Assembly: GCF_030814815.1 (NCBI RefSeq)
Contig: NZ_JAUSVR010000005.1
Location: 186,001-250,000 of the forward strand
Direction: 5' to 3'
DNA: 64,000 nucleotides
Source of the DNA: Ancylobacter amanitiformis
GTDB taxonomy: Bacteria > Pseudomonadota > Alphaproteobacteria > Rhizobiales > Xanthobacteraceae
In this document: one piece after another, positions 1 through 8,633 of the stretch
Layout: each line of letters begins with the position of its first letter
Numbering within the stretch: the stretch's first letter is position 1
Made by a program: the position numbers and the translations under genes
Notes under the pieces: model-generated
Told to the model about the DNA's origin: nothing
Databases searched by the model: none
The model's input: the letters and a program-made list of their open reading frames with translations, nothing else

Positions 1-1
1 C

Positions 2-340
2 GCCAGCCTGGAGGGTTCCGATCCGCGCGCGCTCGCCCGGCCGCTCGCCTTCCTGCACCATTTCGCTCCCACCGAGGCCGAGTGGCTGGCGGACGCGCTG
101 CCGCGCCACGCCGCCGCGATGGACCGGCTGCCGCGCGAGGGGATGGACGCCAAGGCGGCGCTGAACGAATTGCCGCCGCTCATCAAGGGCTATCTGCGGC
201 TCGGCGCCATGATCGGCCGCACGGCGGTGGTCGACCATCAGTTCGGCACGACGGACGTGCTGATCGTGCTGCCCATCGAGCGAATCAACCCGCGATATAT
301 CGACCATTTCGGCGTCAATGCCGAGCGCCACGCCGCCTGA
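2..340 (+). CDS. GNAT-type N-acyltransferase, OlsB-like (C-terminal fragment)
   Basis: Only the last 112 residues are visible because the 5' end lies outside the window. The fragment contains the run LPPLIKGYLRLGAMIG followed by VVDHQFGTTDVLIVLP and INPRYIDHFG. This is the typical tail of the hemolysin-like/OlsB acyltransferase family (Acetyltransf_5), which transfers a fatty acyl chain from acyl-ACP to an amine such as ornithine in making phosphate-free ornithine lipids. OlsB itself is one possibility, and another GNAT acyltransferase of the same family cannot be excluded without the N-terminal half. It ends with TGA at 338-340, and no gene follows for about 520 bp. Confidence 0.72.
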   Translation, partial: ASLEGSDPRALARPLAFLHHFAPTEAEWLADALPRHAAAMDRLPREGMDAKAALNELPPLIKGYLRLGAMIGRTAVVDHQFGTTDVLIVLPIERINPRYIDHFGVNAERHAA

Positions 341-759
341 GGCGCGGCGTCGAGACGCTTCGTAGCGAGAGCCGGGCATCGCGGATCCGGGATCAAGCCC
401 GCGCGTGCGGGACACCGAGGCCAGCGGTCTTGAGGCTGGCGGTCTTGAGGCCGGCGGTCTTGAGGCTGGCAGTCTTCCCGTGCCTGCGCGCGGTCGCGTG
501 CCGGCTCGGCGCGTCCCGATCGGCGACGTGACCCACGATGTGGCCCACGACATGGCCGACGTCGTGGAACCAGGGCGCCTCTCCTTGCATCCGCGCGCTG
601 GACAGGCGGGGCGCATCGGCGCCGAATATCTGCGGCAGCCGAGCGACGGTGGCGGGAGTCTCGATGAGGCGCCGGGCGGGGCACGCGGGGTACCGAAACG
701 CGGCCCGCACCCGCACGACTCCATCGCGCGCGGCATTTTCGCCAGCCCGCCCTCTTGCC
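341..759. other. Gene-free stretch downstream of the acyltransferase
   Basis: No convincing gene is seen in either strand. The open frames here have random composition, no recognisable domain and no ribosome-binding site. Besides a 15-bp tandem repeat at 426-470, it holds sequence in which ACGTGGCCCACGACATGG-like words recur (around 525-570). It ends at the presumed heat-shock promoter of hsp20. Confidence 0.5.
426..470. repeat. Short tandem repeat, three 15-bp units
   Basis: Three adjacent copies of GGTCTTGAGGCTGGC are present (426-440, 441-455, 456-470). The second differs by one base (GGCCGGC end). A decayed part-unit precedes them and AGTCTT follows them. They lie in non-coding DNA, so the copy number could vary between strains. 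Confidence 0.85.
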
Positions 760-762
760 GGC

Positions 763-791
763 CTTGCGCACCTTGGCCGGCCCGCCCATAT
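763..791 (+). promoter_or_regulatory. Candidate sigma-32 (heat-shock) promoter of hsp20
   Basis: CTTGCG at 763-768 and CCCATAT at 785-791 are separated by 16 bp, resembling the RpoH -35 (CTTGAA) and -10 (CCCCATnT) elements. They sit about 70 bp upstream of the small heat-shock gene, which fits its expected control. The match is by eye and the -35 has two mismatches. Confidence 0.4.
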
Positions 792-859
792 CTGTCGCAA
801 CGGGATGCCCTTGCGGGGTCCCACAACACAAAGTCGCTTCAGACAAGGACTTTGGGAGC

Positions 860-1282
860 ATGTCGCGTATTCCCTCGCTGTCGAGCCCCTTCCTGCTCGG
901 CTTTGATGAGGTCGAGCGGGCGCTCGATCGCGTCATCAAGGGCTCGGACGGCTATCCGCCCTATAATGTGGAGCGGGTGGCGCAGCCGGGCCTGCCGGAG
1001 CGGCTCCGGATCACGCTGGCGGTCGCCGGGTTCACCCGCGACCAGCTGGAGGTGACTCTGGAGGAGAAGGAGCTCGTCATTCGCGGCCGCCAGGCCGACG
1101 AGCCCGAGCGGGTCTATCTTCACCGTGGCATCGCCGCCCGTCAGTTCCAGCGCACCTTCGTGCTGGCCGACGGCATGCGGGTTCTGGGTGCCGAAATGAA
1201 GAACGGACTTTTATCGGTTGACCTCGTCCGCCCGGAACCTGAACGTGTCGTCCGGCGTATCTCCATTGCGACGGACGAGTGA
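860..1282 (+). CDS. hsp20: Small heat-shock protein, Hsp20/alpha-crystallin family
   Basis: This 140-residue ATP-independent holdase chaperone binds unfolding proteins in the cytoplasm. The N-terminus (MSRIPSLSSPFLLGFDEVER) matches alphaproteobacterial IbpA/HspD-type proteins. The alpha-crystallin domain spans about residues 30-130, with the NGLLSVDL segment that stands where the family's beta-8/9 G-x-L motif is found. The ATG at 860 is preferred over an upstream ATG at 755 because the extra 35 residues look unlike the family and AAGGA lies about 10 bp upstream of 860. The DUF1150 gene follows 45 bp downstream, a common pairing in Rhizobiales, and a shared terminator comes after it. Confidence 0.92.
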   Translation: MSRIPSLSSPFLLGFDEVERALDRVIKGSDGYPPYNVERVAQPGLPERLRITLAVAGFTRDQLEVTLEEKELVIRGRQADEPERVYLHRGIAARQFQRTFVLADGMRVLGAEMKNGLLSVDLVRPEPERVVRRISIATDE

Positions 1283-1327
1283 GGGCTTTCCCAAGCCGGT
1301 CTCGACAGCTCGAACAGGAGTCGGACC

Positions 1328-1612
1328 ATGACCAATGATTTCCAGCTCAACGCGGCGTCGGCCAGTGAGGCACTGGCCGGTGGCCTCTCGCCGGAAGCCT
1401 TCGCCAATCTCGGCGGTGGCCAGATCGCCTATGTGAAGCCGATCACCTCGGAGGAGGCGTCGTCGCTCTTTCCGCAGGCGCGGCTGGCGCCCGGGCTGCA
1501 GCTCTACACGCTGCACGCGGCCGACGGCACGCCGATGATGCTGACCGACAGCCGCGAGGCCGCCATTGCCAGCGCGGCGCAGAACGAATTGATGACCGTC
1601 AGCCTTCACTGA
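1328..1612 (+). CDS. DUF1150 family protein
   Basis: A 94-residue soluble protein with the family core ALAGGLSPEAFANLGGGQIAYVKPI and a C-terminal LTDSREAAIASA segment. DUF1150 proteins of alphaproteobacteria are regularly encoded directly after an hsp20 gene, as here with a 45-bp gap, which suggests a stress-linked accessory role. No biochemical function is established to my knowledge. GGAG at 1317-1320 precedes the ATG at about the right distance. The gene ends 62 bp before a strong bidirectional terminator. Confidence 0.85.
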   Translation: MTNDFQLNAASASEALAGGLSPEAFANLGGGQIAYVKPITSEEASSLFPQARLAPGLQLYTLHAADGTPMMLTDSREAAIASAAQNELMTVSLH

Positions 1613-1673
1613 GCGACCGGCGCGGCGGCTCGTCAGGGCTTTCCTCGCGGGCCACGCCACCGCCCAGAACCGG

Positions 1674-1711
1674 AAAAACCCGTTCGGCCCCCCCGGGCCG
1701 GACGGGTTTTT
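1674..1711. terminator. Bidirectional intrinsic terminator
   Basis: A 17-bp stem with one G-U pair (1674-1690 with 1695-1711) and a CCCC loop begins with AAAAACCCG and ends with CGGGTTTTT. It therefore has a U-tract on both strands. It separates the hsp20-DUF1150 operon from the convergent gshB. Confidence 0.88.
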
Positions 1712-1788
1712 GTTGGCACGGCCGGGGGCATCATCCGTTCCGTATCCGGAACGACCCGCCCCGCCGGCATCCCCCGCGCGCGGCCTCC

Positions 1789-2733
1789 TCAGCCGCGGCG
1801 CTTGGCTTCGATCGCGTCCCACACGAGGGCGGCGATGTCCGGCCCGCCGAGCCGGCGCACGGCGCGGATGCCGGTGGGGGCGGTCACGTTGATCTCGGTG
1901 AGATAGCCGCCGATCACGTCGATGCCGGTCAGCAGCAGGCCCTTGGCGCGCAGCGAGGGGCCGAGCCGCTCGCAGATCTCGCGCTCGCGAGGGGTGAGGT
2001 CGGTTTCCTTCGCCGCCCCGCCGCGCACCATGTTGGAGCGCAGGTCGCCCTCGCTCGGCACCCGGTTGACCGCACCGGCAAACACGCCATCCACCAGAAT
2101 GATGCGCTTGTCGCCCTCGCTCACCGCCGGCAGGAAGCGCTGCACCACCCAGGGCTCGCGGAACACATTGGCGAACAGGTCGTAGAGCGAGCCGAAATTG
2201 AGATCGTCGCGGGTGAGGCGGAACACCGAGGCGCCGCCATGGCCATAGAGCGGCTTGACCACGATGTCGCCGTGCTCCTGCCGGAACGCCTTGATCTCCT
2301 CGAAGTCGCGGGTGATCAGCGTCGGGGGCATCAGATCCGGGAATTCGGTGACGAAGATCTTCTCCGGCGCGTTGCGCACCTCGCGCGGGTCGTTCACCAC
2401 CAGCGTCTTCGGATGCACGCGCTCCAGAAGATGGGTCGCGGTGATGTAGTTCAGGTCGAAAGGCGGATCCTGCCGCATCAGGATCACGTCGAAACTGTCG
2501 AGCCGCACCCGCTCGCGCGCGCCCAGCGTGTAGTGATCGCCCTTGATGTCGCGCACCTCGACCGGCTCGACGGTGGCAAAGACCTCGCCATCGCGCATGG
2601 CGAGGCGATCGGTGGTGTAATAGGAGAGCCGGTGGCCGCGCGCCTGCGCTTCGAGCATCAGCGCAAAGCCGGAATCCCCGGCAATGTTGATGCGATCCAA
2701 CGGGTCCGTCTGGATGGCGACGTTGAGAATCAT
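1789..2733 (-). CDS. gshB: Glutathione synthetase
   Basis: Catalyses ATP-dependent ligation of gamma-glutamylcysteine and glycine, the last step of glutathione synthesis, in the cytoplasm. The 314 residues are the usual length. The N-terminus reads [20 protein letters not shown] (prokaryotic GSH synthetase N-domain). The ATP-grasp domain includes [15 protein letters not shown] and the metal/ATP-binding segment [20 protein letters not shown] near the C-terminus. The ATG at 2733 starts directly before the conserved N-terminus, and an in-frame ATG 75 bp upstream would add unrelated residues. Its position downstream of yraN and rsmI on the same strand is conserved in alphaproteobacteria. Confidence 0.96.
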   Translation of the reverse strand: MILNVAIQTDPLDRINIAGDSGFALMLEAQARGHRLSYYTTDRLAMRDGEVFATVEPVEVRDIKGDHYTLGARERVRLDSFDVILMRQDPPFDLNYITATHLLERVHPKTLVVNDPREVRNAPEKIFVTEFPDLMPPTLITRDFEEIKAFRQEHGDIVVKPLYGHGGASVFRLTRDDLNFGSLYDLFANVFREPWVVQRFLPAVSEGDKRIILVDGVFAGAVNRVPSEGDLRSNMVRGGAAKETDLTPREREICERLGPSLRAKGLLLTGIDVIGGYLTEINVTAPTGIRAVRRLGGPDIAALVWDAIEAKRRG

Positions 2734-2957
2734 GGCAATTCCGTCTCGGCAGAAGGCGCGCCCCGGCTGTACGGGCACGCACGAGGGGGCCGGCGGGAAG
2801 ACCGGCATGTCGGCTCCTGATGTAATCCCTCCGCGCCTCGCGCGCCATGGTGGCGCGGCACCCGCGCGAGCGCGTTTTCACGCCGGGCTGGCGCAAGGGA
2901 AGATGCGCCGGGCCACCGCGCCGGCAGGGGCGGTGAATGGCGCTCCGCCGGCCGGCG

Positions 2958-3329
2958 CTACTCGGCCTCGAAGGCGCCGGGCAGATGCACGGGCTTTGCA
3001 CCGGGCGCCACCAGCACCACGTCGAGCCGCAGATCCAGCCCGGCGAGGTCCGGATGGCCGGCGAGGTAGACTTCCGCCGCGCCGGCAATGCGCCGGCGCT
3101 GGCGCGGCAGCAGCGATTCGGCGGCGCGCGCCAGCGAGGCGCGGGCCTTTACCTCCACGAACACGACCAGACCGTCGCGCCGCGCCACCAGGTCGATCTC
3201 GCCGCGCGGGGTGCGCACGCGCCGCGCCAGAATAACGAAGCCCTGCCGCTCCAGCAGCGCGGCCGCCACCGCCTCGGCATCGACGCCACGGGAGAAGGCG
3301 GCGCGCTTCGCCTCGGTCATGGCGCCCAT
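2958..3329 (-). CDS. yraN: YraN family (UPF0102) putative endonuclease-fold protein
   Basis: A 123-residue member of UPF0102. It carries the restriction-endonuclease-like core: RTPRGEIDLVARRDGLVVFVEVKAR contains the E...D...ExK pattern of that fold. No cellular substrate is established. ATG at 3329 is chosen because AGGATGG lies just upstream; a second ATG three codons later is possible. It follows rsmI by 28 bp in the same direction. The rsmI-yraN-lpoA neighbourhood is conserved from E. coli to alphaproteobacteria. About 220 bp without a gene separate it from gshB. Confidence 0.9.
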   Translation of the reverse strand: MGAMTEAKRAAFSRGVDAEAVAAALLERQGFVILARRVRTPRGEIDLVARRDGLVVFVEVKARASLARAAESLLPRQRRRIAGAAEVYLAGHPDLAGLDLRLDVVLVAPGAKPVHLPGAFEAE

Positions 3330-3357
3330 TCCATCCTGTTGACCCCAGTCGCGCGGG

Positions 3358-4323
3358 TCACGGTGCGTCACCCGGCGCGCCGCCCGGCGCGTCAGGTCGT
3401 GCGTCGGCGGGCGCGTCGTCGCCCCCATCCTGCAGCGCGAGAGCGCGGGCATAGACCGCGCGCTTGGGCAGGCCGGTCGCCGTCGCCACCGCCGCCGCCG
3501 CGTCCTTCACCGAGAGCGAGGCCAGCGCGCGGCGCAGGGCGGCATCGAGATCCTCCGCGCGCGCCTCCTCCGCCAGCGGCGGGCCGACCACCAGCACGAT
3601 CTCGCCCTTGGGCGACCCGGCCTCGGCATAATGGGCGGCCAGCGCGTCGAGCGGGCCGCGCCGCACCTCCTCGAACGCCTTGGTCAGTTCGCGGCACACC
3701 GCCGCCGGTCGGGGCCCGAGGCCGGCGGCGAGATCGGCGAGGCTCTCGGGCAGGCGCGGGCCGCTCTCATAAAGCACCAGCGTCGCCGGCAGCGCCTTGA
3801 GTTCGCTGATGCGGGTGCGCCGCGCGCCGCTCTTGGGCGGCAGGAAGCCCTCGAAGAAGAAGCGGTCGGTCGGCAGGCCGGCGGCCACCAGCGCCGCGAG
3901 GCTGGCCGAGGCGCCCGGCACCGGGATGACGCGGTGGCCGCCGGCGATCGCCGCCTCCACCAGCTTGTAGCCGGGATCGGAGACCAGCGGCGTGCCGGCA
4001 TCCGACACCAGCGCCACCACGCCGCCCTCGGCCAGCCGGCCGAGGAGGCGCGGTCGCATGTGCTCGGCATTATGGTCGTGATAGGCGACCAGCGACGTTT
4101 CGATGCCGTAACGATCCAGCAGACGCCGCGTCACCCGCGTGTCCTCGCAGGCGATGAGGTCGGCGCCGGCCAGTGTCTGCAGCGCCCGCAGCGTCACATC
4201 GGCCAGATTGCCGATCGGTGTCGCGACAATGTGAAGACCCGGCTCGGGGCGTGCCGCCGGCACGACCGAACCGGCAAGGCGGAACTGGCGGGGACGCGTG
4301 GCGTCAGAAGGCGTATGGCTCAT
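3358..4323 (-). CDS. rsmI: 16S rRNA (cytidine-1402-2'-O)-methyltransferase
   Basis: Methylates the 2'-hydroxyl of C1402 in 16S rRNA using S-adenosylmethionine, tuning decoding at the P site. The 321-residue protein shows the tetrapyrrole-methylase fold: GLHIVATPIGNLADVTLRAL, CEDTRVTRRLLDRYGI, LVSDAGTPLVSDPGYKL and PVPGASASLAALVAAGLPTD are all canonical. The start at 4323 has GAGGAAGG just upstream. The C-terminus is extended by an Ala/Asp/Pro-rich tail (DAPADARPDAPGGAPGDAP). The gene is divergent from the LpoA-like lipoprotein gene and leads the rsmI-yraN-gshB group. Confidence 0.96.
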   Translation of the reverse strand: MSHTPSDATRPRQFRLAGSVVPAARPEPGLHIVATPIGNLADVTLRALQTLAGADLIACEDTRVTRRLLDRYGIETSLVAYHDHNAEHMRPRLLGRLAEGGVVALVSDAGTPLVSDPGYKLVEAAIAGGHRVIPVPGASASLAALVAAGLPTDRFFFEGFLPPKSGARRTRISELKALPATLVLYESGPRLPESLADLAAGLGPRPAAVCRELTKAFEEVRRGPLDALAAHYAEAGSPKGEIVLVVGPPLAEEARAEDLDAALRRALASLSVKDAAAAVATATGLPKRAVYARALALQDGGDDAPADARPDAPGGAPGDAP

Positions 4324-4514
4324 GCCTTCCTCATAGCAGATCGGCCGGCGAACCGACCGCGCGCGCCGGCAAAATCCGCGCGTCCGCCGGGGCGTTCCGT
4401 GGATATGTCGCCGCGCGCCCGGCCGTGCGGCGTGACAGGACGCGTCGACGCGTCCTAAAGATAGGTTAACGCGCGCCACGAGCGGCGGAAATTCAGGCCC
4501 CGAGCCCGGCACGC

Positions 4515-5744
4515 ATGGACGACAGCTTCATTTCCGCCCGCCGCCGGCGCCGCGTCGCCTTGCAGACCAGCCGTCGCGCCTTCCTCCTCATGGCCGGGAG
4601 TGCCACGCTGGCCGCGTGCGGCTCGACGCGCGAGGCCGCGCCGCCGCAGGCGCAGCTGCCACCCGCCGAGCCGGTGGCGCCGCAGCAGCCGGCCAATGTG
4701 ATCGGCGGCGGCGCGGTGCGCGTCGGGCTGATCCTGCCGCTCGGTGCCAGCGGAAATGCCGCGCTGGCCGCGCAATCGCTGCGCAACGCCGCCGAGATGG
4801 CGATGGCCGAATTCACCGGCGCCAACATCCAGATCATCGTCAAGGATGACGGCGGCAGCGGGCCGGGCGCGCAGGCCGCCGTGCAACAGGCCATGGACGA
4901 GGGCGCCCGCGCCATCATCGGCCCGGTTTTCGCCCACACCGTCGCCGCCGCCGGGCTTGTGGCCCGCCCGCGCGGCGTGCCGGTGGTCGGCTTCTCGACC
5001 GATACCAATGTCGCGACGCAGGGCGTCTATCTGCTCAGCTTCCTGCCGCAGACCGATGTCGAGCGCGCCGTGCGCTACGCCGCCTCGATCGGCCGGCGCG
5101 GCTTTGTCGGGCTGGTGCCGGACAATGCCTATGGCTCGGTGGTCGAGGCCGCCTTCCGCGAGACCGTGCCGGCGACCGGCGGGCGCATTCTCGGGCTGGA
5201 GCGCTACGGCACCGGCGGACAGGCGCCGTTCGCCGAGGCCGCGCGGCGCCTCGCTCCCTCCGCCATGCAGGCGGATGCGCTGTTCCTGCCCGACGCCGCC
5301 GATGCGGTGCCGCAGGCGCTGCAGGCTCTCGATGCGGCCGGCGTTCCGCTCGCGGGCAAGCAGTTGATCGGCACGGGCCTGTGGGACGACCGCCGGCTGT
5401 TCGCCGCTCCCTCGGTGGCGGGCGGCCTCTTCGCCGCGCCGGACCCGGCAGGCTTCCGCGCCTTCACCGAACGCTACCGCGCGCGCTACAGCCGCGAGCC
5501 GGTGCGCACCGCCACGCTCTCCTATGACGCGGTGACGCTGATGGCGGCGCTGGTGGCGGCCCATGGGGAGACCGGCATCAGCGATGCGGCGATCCAGAAT
5601 CCGTCGGGCTTCACCGGCATTGACGGCATTTTCCGCTTCCGCGCCGACGGCACCAACCAGCGCGGCCTCGCGGTGATGCAGATCGGCAATGGCGCGGCAC
5701 AGATCGTCAGCCCCGCCCCGCGCAGCTTCGCGCAGGCGACATAG
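4515..5744 (+). CDS. Penicillin-binding protein activator (LpoA-like) lipoprotein
   Basis: A 409-residue exported protein with a periplasmic-binding-protein fold (Peripla_BP_6/LpoA type), predicted to stimulate peptidoglycan synthases or bind a small ligand. The N-terminus combines a twin-arginine-like motif SRRAFL (residues 19-24) with a lipobox TLAAC (Cys35). This suggests export of a lipoprotein, possibly by the Tat route. VRVGLILPLGASGNAALAAQ opens the binding-protein core at about residue 68. Divergence from rsmI-yraN is the E. coli lpoA arrangement, which supports the PBP-activator call over an amino-acid ABC transporter. No permease genes are nearby. Confidence 0.86.
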   Translation: MDDSFISARRRRRVALQTSRRAFLLMAGSATLAACGSTREAAPPQAQLPPAEPVAPQQPANVIGGGAVRVGLILPLGASGNAALAAQSLRNAAEMAMAEFTGANIQIIVKDDGGSGPGAQAAVQQAMDEGARAIIGPVFAHTVAAAGLVARPRGVPVVGFSTDTNVATQGVYLLSFLPQTDVERAVRYAASIGRRGFVGLVPDNAYGSVVEAAFRETVPATGGRILGLERYGTGGQAPFAEAARRLAPSAMQADALFLPDAADAVPQALQALDAAGVPLAGKQLIGTGLWDDRRLFAAPSVAGGLFAAPDPAGFRAFTERYRARYSREPVRTATLSYDAVTLMAALVAAHGETGISDAAIQNPSGFTGIDGIFRFRADGTNQRGLAVMQIGNGAAQIVSPAPRSFAQAT

Positions 5745-5795
5745 GGGCCTCTTGGCAAGGCCTTTTGGTATAAAGCTTCTTGGTAAAGCCATCTG

Positions 5796-5835
5796 CCGTC
5801 ATCCCGAACGGCCGCGGGCGGATCCGGGATGACGG
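5796..5835. repeat. REP-like palindromic element
   Basis: CCGTCATCCCG on the left is mirrored by CGGGATGACGG on the right, enclosing a GC-rich centre. The same GTCATCCCGG/CCGGGATGAC ends occur near 17781-17880 and 19277-19329. It lies between two convergent genes, the usual place for such scattered intergenic palindromes. Confidence 0.7.
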
Positions 5836-5858
5836 GCGGATGGGGAAACGTTCCCGCC

Positions 5859-7073
5859 TCACGCCGCCAGATCCGCCACGATGGCGTCGAGCACGGGGAA
5901 GCCGCGCGGGGTGACGCGCAGGCGCCGGCCGGGCATTTCCTCGATCATGCCTTCCTCAAGGAGGGCGACGAGGCGGGCGGGATCGAAATCGCGGCCGGAC
6001 AGCTGCGCGAAGCGGTCGCGGTCAATGCCTTCCGCCAACCGTAGCCCCATCAGCAGGAATTCATCCGCCTGCTCGGAGCGCGCCAGCCTCTCATCCGTGA
6101 GGATGCCGTGGCCATGCGTCTCCACCCGCGCCAGCCAGTCCTCCGGCCCGCGCTCGGTGGAAGTGGCGAAGCGGTCCTCATCCACCACCAGCCGGCCATG
6201 CGCGCCCGGGCCCAGCCCGGCATATTCGCCATAGCGCCAGTAAAGCTGGTTGTGCCGGCTCTCGGCGCCGGGCCGGGCGTGGTTGGAAATCTCGTAGGCC
6301 GGCAGGCCGGCCTGCTCGGTGGTCTGCTGCGTCACATCCCACAGCGCGCGGGCCAGTTCGCCATCGGGCACGATCAGCTTGCCGGCGGCATGGAGCGCGG
6401 CGAAGGGCGTGCCGTCCTCGATGGTCAGCTGGTAGAGCGAGAGATGCTCGCAGCCCTCGCCGATGGCGCGCCGCAATTCGGCCGCCCACGCTTCCGGCGT
6501 CTGGCCGGGACGGGCATAGATGAGATCGAACGACACCCGCTCGAAGGCGGCGCGCGCCACCGCGACGGCGGCCAGCGCCTCCGCGGCGCTGTGCATGCGG
6601 CCCAGCGCCTTGAGCGAGGCATCGTCGAGCGCCTGCACGCCCAGCGAGACGCGGTTGACGCCGGCGGCGCGATAGCCGCGGAAGCGCCCGGCTTCGACGC
6701 TGGTGGGGTTGGCCTCCAGCGTCACCTCGGCACGGGCGTCGAGCGGCCAGGCAGCATCGATCGCCTCAAGGATGGCGCCGACCGTGCCGGGCTCCATCAG
6801 CGAGGGCGTGCCGCCGCCGAAGAACACGCTCTGCGTCCGCCGCTGGCCGATGCGCGCGCGCATATGGGCGATTTCCGTGCGGAACGCCGCAAGGAAACGC
6901 GCCTGATCGGGCGGGGAATGGCGCACATGCGAGTTGAAGTCGCAATAAGGGCACTTGGCCTTGCAGAAAGGCCAATGCACATAGACGCCGAAGCCGGGAT
7001 CGGCCGGCGGCGGGGCCTGCCGCGCGCGGGGATCAGCCAAGGCGGTCTTCAAGCGGGGTAGCGTCCCCGTCAT
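5859..7073 (-). CDS. hemW: Heme chaperone HemW (HemN-like radical SAM protein)
   Basis: A 404-residue radical SAM protein of the HemW branch, which binds heme and delivers it to respiratory proteins rather than acting as coproporphyrinogen oxidase. The 4Fe-4S motif CKAKCPYC (CX3CX2C, about Cys37/41/44) is followed by FNSH, with [10 protein letters not shown] and LEANPTS. The HemW C-terminal region follows at about 300-400. The start at 7073 is chosen so that it follows the family N-terminus ([11 protein letters not shown]) at the normal distance. It overlaps the end of rdgB by 41 bp, indicating translational coupling in the rph-rdgB-hemW run. Confidence 0.95.
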   Translation of the reverse strand: MTGTLPRLKTALADPRARQAPPPADPGFGVYVHWPFCKAKCPYCDFNSHVRHSPPDQARFLAAFRTEIAHMRARIGQRRTQSVFFGGGTPSLMEPGTVGAILEAIDAAWPLDARAEVTLEANPTSVEAGRFRGYRAAGVNRVSLGVQALDDASLKALGRMHSAAEALAAVAVARAAFERVSFDLIYARPGQTPEAWAAELRRAIGEGCEHLSLYQLTIEDGTPFAALHAAGKLIVPDGELARALWDVTQQTTEQAGLPAYEISNHARPGAESRHNQLYWRYGEYAGLGPGAHGRLVVDEDRFATSTERGPEDWLARVETHGHGILTDERLARSEQADEFLLMGLRLAEGIDRDRFAQLSGRDFDPARLVALLEEGMIEEMPGRRLRVTPRGFPVLDAIVADLAA

Positions 7074-7716
7074 CGAAGGTCGCCCCGAGGGACGCCTGCG
7101 CCAGGGCCATGAAGGCACGGGCCCGGTGCGACAGGCCGCGCCCGAGCGGGGGCAGTCCGTGCTTCTCGTCGCCCGTCATCTCGCCGAACGTGCGCTCGTG
7201 ACCGTCCGGCTGGAACATCGGATCATAGCCGAAGCCGGAGGGACCGCGCGGCGGCCAGACCAGCGTGCCCTCGACAATGCCCTCGAAATCCTCGACATGG
7301 CCATCCGGCCAGGCCAGGCAGAGGGCGGAAATGAAGAAGCCCCGGCGATCCTCGGGCTCATCGGCCCCCGCCTCGCGCAACTCTTCCTCGACCCGCGACA
7401 TGGCCTTGTAGAAATCCTTCTCCGGCCCGGCCCAGCGGGCGGTGTAGAGGCCCGGCGCGCCTCCCAGCGCCTCGACGCAGAGCCCGGAATCGTCGGCGAA
7501 GGCCGGCAGGCCGGTGGCGGTGGCAGCGGAAATCGCCTTGATGCGGGCATTCTCGCCGAAGGTGAGCCCGGTTTCCTCGGGCTCGGGCAGGTCCAGTTCG
7601 CCCGCCGAGACGGCCTCGACGCCATAGGGCGCGAGCAGGCCGCGCATTTCCTCGAGCTTGCCGGGATTATGCGTGGCAATGACGATCCGGCCGGTCAGGC
7701 GGCGGTGCTGTTCCAT
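7033..7716 (-). CDS. rdgB: XTP/dITP diphosphatase (non-canonical purine NTP pyrophosphatase)
   Basis: Hydrolyses dITP, XTP and ITP to monophosphates so that deaminated purines are not built into nucleic acids. The 227-residue HAM1 family protein shows [14 protein letters not shown] at the N-terminus, [22 protein letters not shown] (active-site region), GFGYDPMF and the C-terminal SHRARAF substrate motif. ATG at 7716 is the first in-frame start matching the family. The gene sits 14 bp after rph and overlaps hemW, as in many alphaproteobacteria. Confidence 0.96.
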   Translation of the reverse strand: MEQHRRLTGRIVIATHNPGKLEEMRGLLAPYGVEAVSAGELDLPEPEETGLTFGENARIKAISAATATGLPAFADDSGLCVEALGGAPGLYTARWAGPEKDFYKAMSRVEEELREAGADEPEDRRGFFISALCLAWPDGHVEDFEGIVEGTLVWPPRGPSGFGYDPMFQPDGHERTFGEMTGDEKHGLPPLGRGLSHRARAFMALAQASLGATFDDGDATPLEDRLG

Positions 7717-7730
7717 CGGCGCAGGTCCCC

Positions 7731-8444
7731 TCAGGCCACGGCGAGCTTCTGCAGGTCGACAAGCCTGCCCACGCCCTTGCGGGCCAGGCCGAGCATGGTG
7801 TTGAACTCGGCTTCCGTGAAGGGGGTCTTTTCCGCGGTGCCCTGCACCTCGACGAAGCCGCCGGTGCCGGTCATCACGAAGTTCACGTCGGTCTGCGCAT
7901 CGGAATCCTCGACATAATCGAGATCGAGCCGCGCCTCGCCGTCGACAATGCCGCAGGAGACGGCGGCGACATGGTCGCGCAGCGGGAGGGTGGAGATCAT
8001 GCCGCGCGACTTCATCCAGCTCAGGCAATCATGCAGCGCCACCCAGGCGCCGGTGATCGAGGCGGTGCGGGTGCCGCCATCGGCCTGGATCACGTCGCAA
8101 TCGACGGTGATCTGACGCTCGCCGAGCTTTTCGAGATCGACGATGGCGCGCAGCGAGCGGCCGATCAGGCGCTGGATCTCCTGGGTGCGGCCGGACTGCT
8201 TGCCGGCGGCGGCCTCGCGGCGGGTGCGGTCATGGGTGGCGCGCGGCAGCATGCCGTATTCCGCCGTCACCCAGCCACGCCCCTGCCCCTTCAGCCAGGG
8301 CGGCAGGCGCTCTTCCAGCGTGGCGGCGACGAGGACATGGGTCTCGCCGAACTTGACGAGACACGAGCCTTCGGCATGGCGCAGCACGCCGCGCTCGAAG
8401 CTGACGGCACGCATCTCGTCGTGCGAGCGGCGGGAAGGGCGCAT
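7731..8444 (-). CDS. rph: Ribonuclease PH
   Basis: A phosphorolytic 3'-5' exoribonuclease that trims tRNA 3' ends using phosphate. The 237-residue protein is full length and starts [20 protein letters not shown]. It contains the family signatures [19 protein letters not shown] and [26 protein letters not shown] lies 10 bp before the ATG at 8444. The gene is divergent from hrcA and leads the rph-rdgB-hemW run on the minus strand. The rph/hrcA divergence is typical of Rhizobiales. Confidence 0.97.
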   Translation of the reverse strand: MRPSRRSHDEMRAVSFERGVLRHAEGSCLVKFGETHVLVAATLEERLPPWLKGQGRGWVTAEYGMLPRATHDRTRREAAAGKQSGRTQEIQRLIGRSLRAIVDLEKLGERQITVDCDVIQADGGTRTASITGAWVALHDCLSWMKSRGMISTLPLRDHVAAVSCGIVDGEARLDLDYVEDSDAQTDVNFVMTGTGGFVEVQGTAEKTPFTEAEFNTMLGLARKGVGRLVDLQKLAVA

Positions 8445-8633
8445 GGCTGAATTCTCCTGAACTGTCGGCGCCCTTGTAAGGGTGGCGCGCCGGGTGCGCA
8501 ACGCCACGTTGGGCCGCGCGCGCGTCGCCGGGGAAGCGATCGTGCCCCCAAGCTTGAACCGGCGCCGCGATTGCCGAACTATATATGTTGTGCCACCAAC
8601 AGGACCGGCATCGCAAAAGAGACAGGCGTGATC

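Noticed and set aside
426-470. Repeat as a possible CRISPR fragment
   Set aside because: Units are contiguous with no spacers, are 15 bp long and no cas gene is present.
393-824. 143-codon minus-strand frame across the 15-bp repeat
   Set aside because: Random composition with periodic KTAGL-like units arising from the repeat, no Shine-Dalgarno and no family.
8553-8584. CTTGAA ... CTATAT pair before hrcA as an RpoH promoter
   Set aside because: The spacing is 20 bp, longer than accepted for sigma-32 or sigma-70, so I do not annotate it.
8445-8633. Search for a CIRCE operator near hrcA-grpE
   Set aside because: No TTAGCACTC-N9-GAGTGCTAA or close variant was found here or elsewhere in the window.
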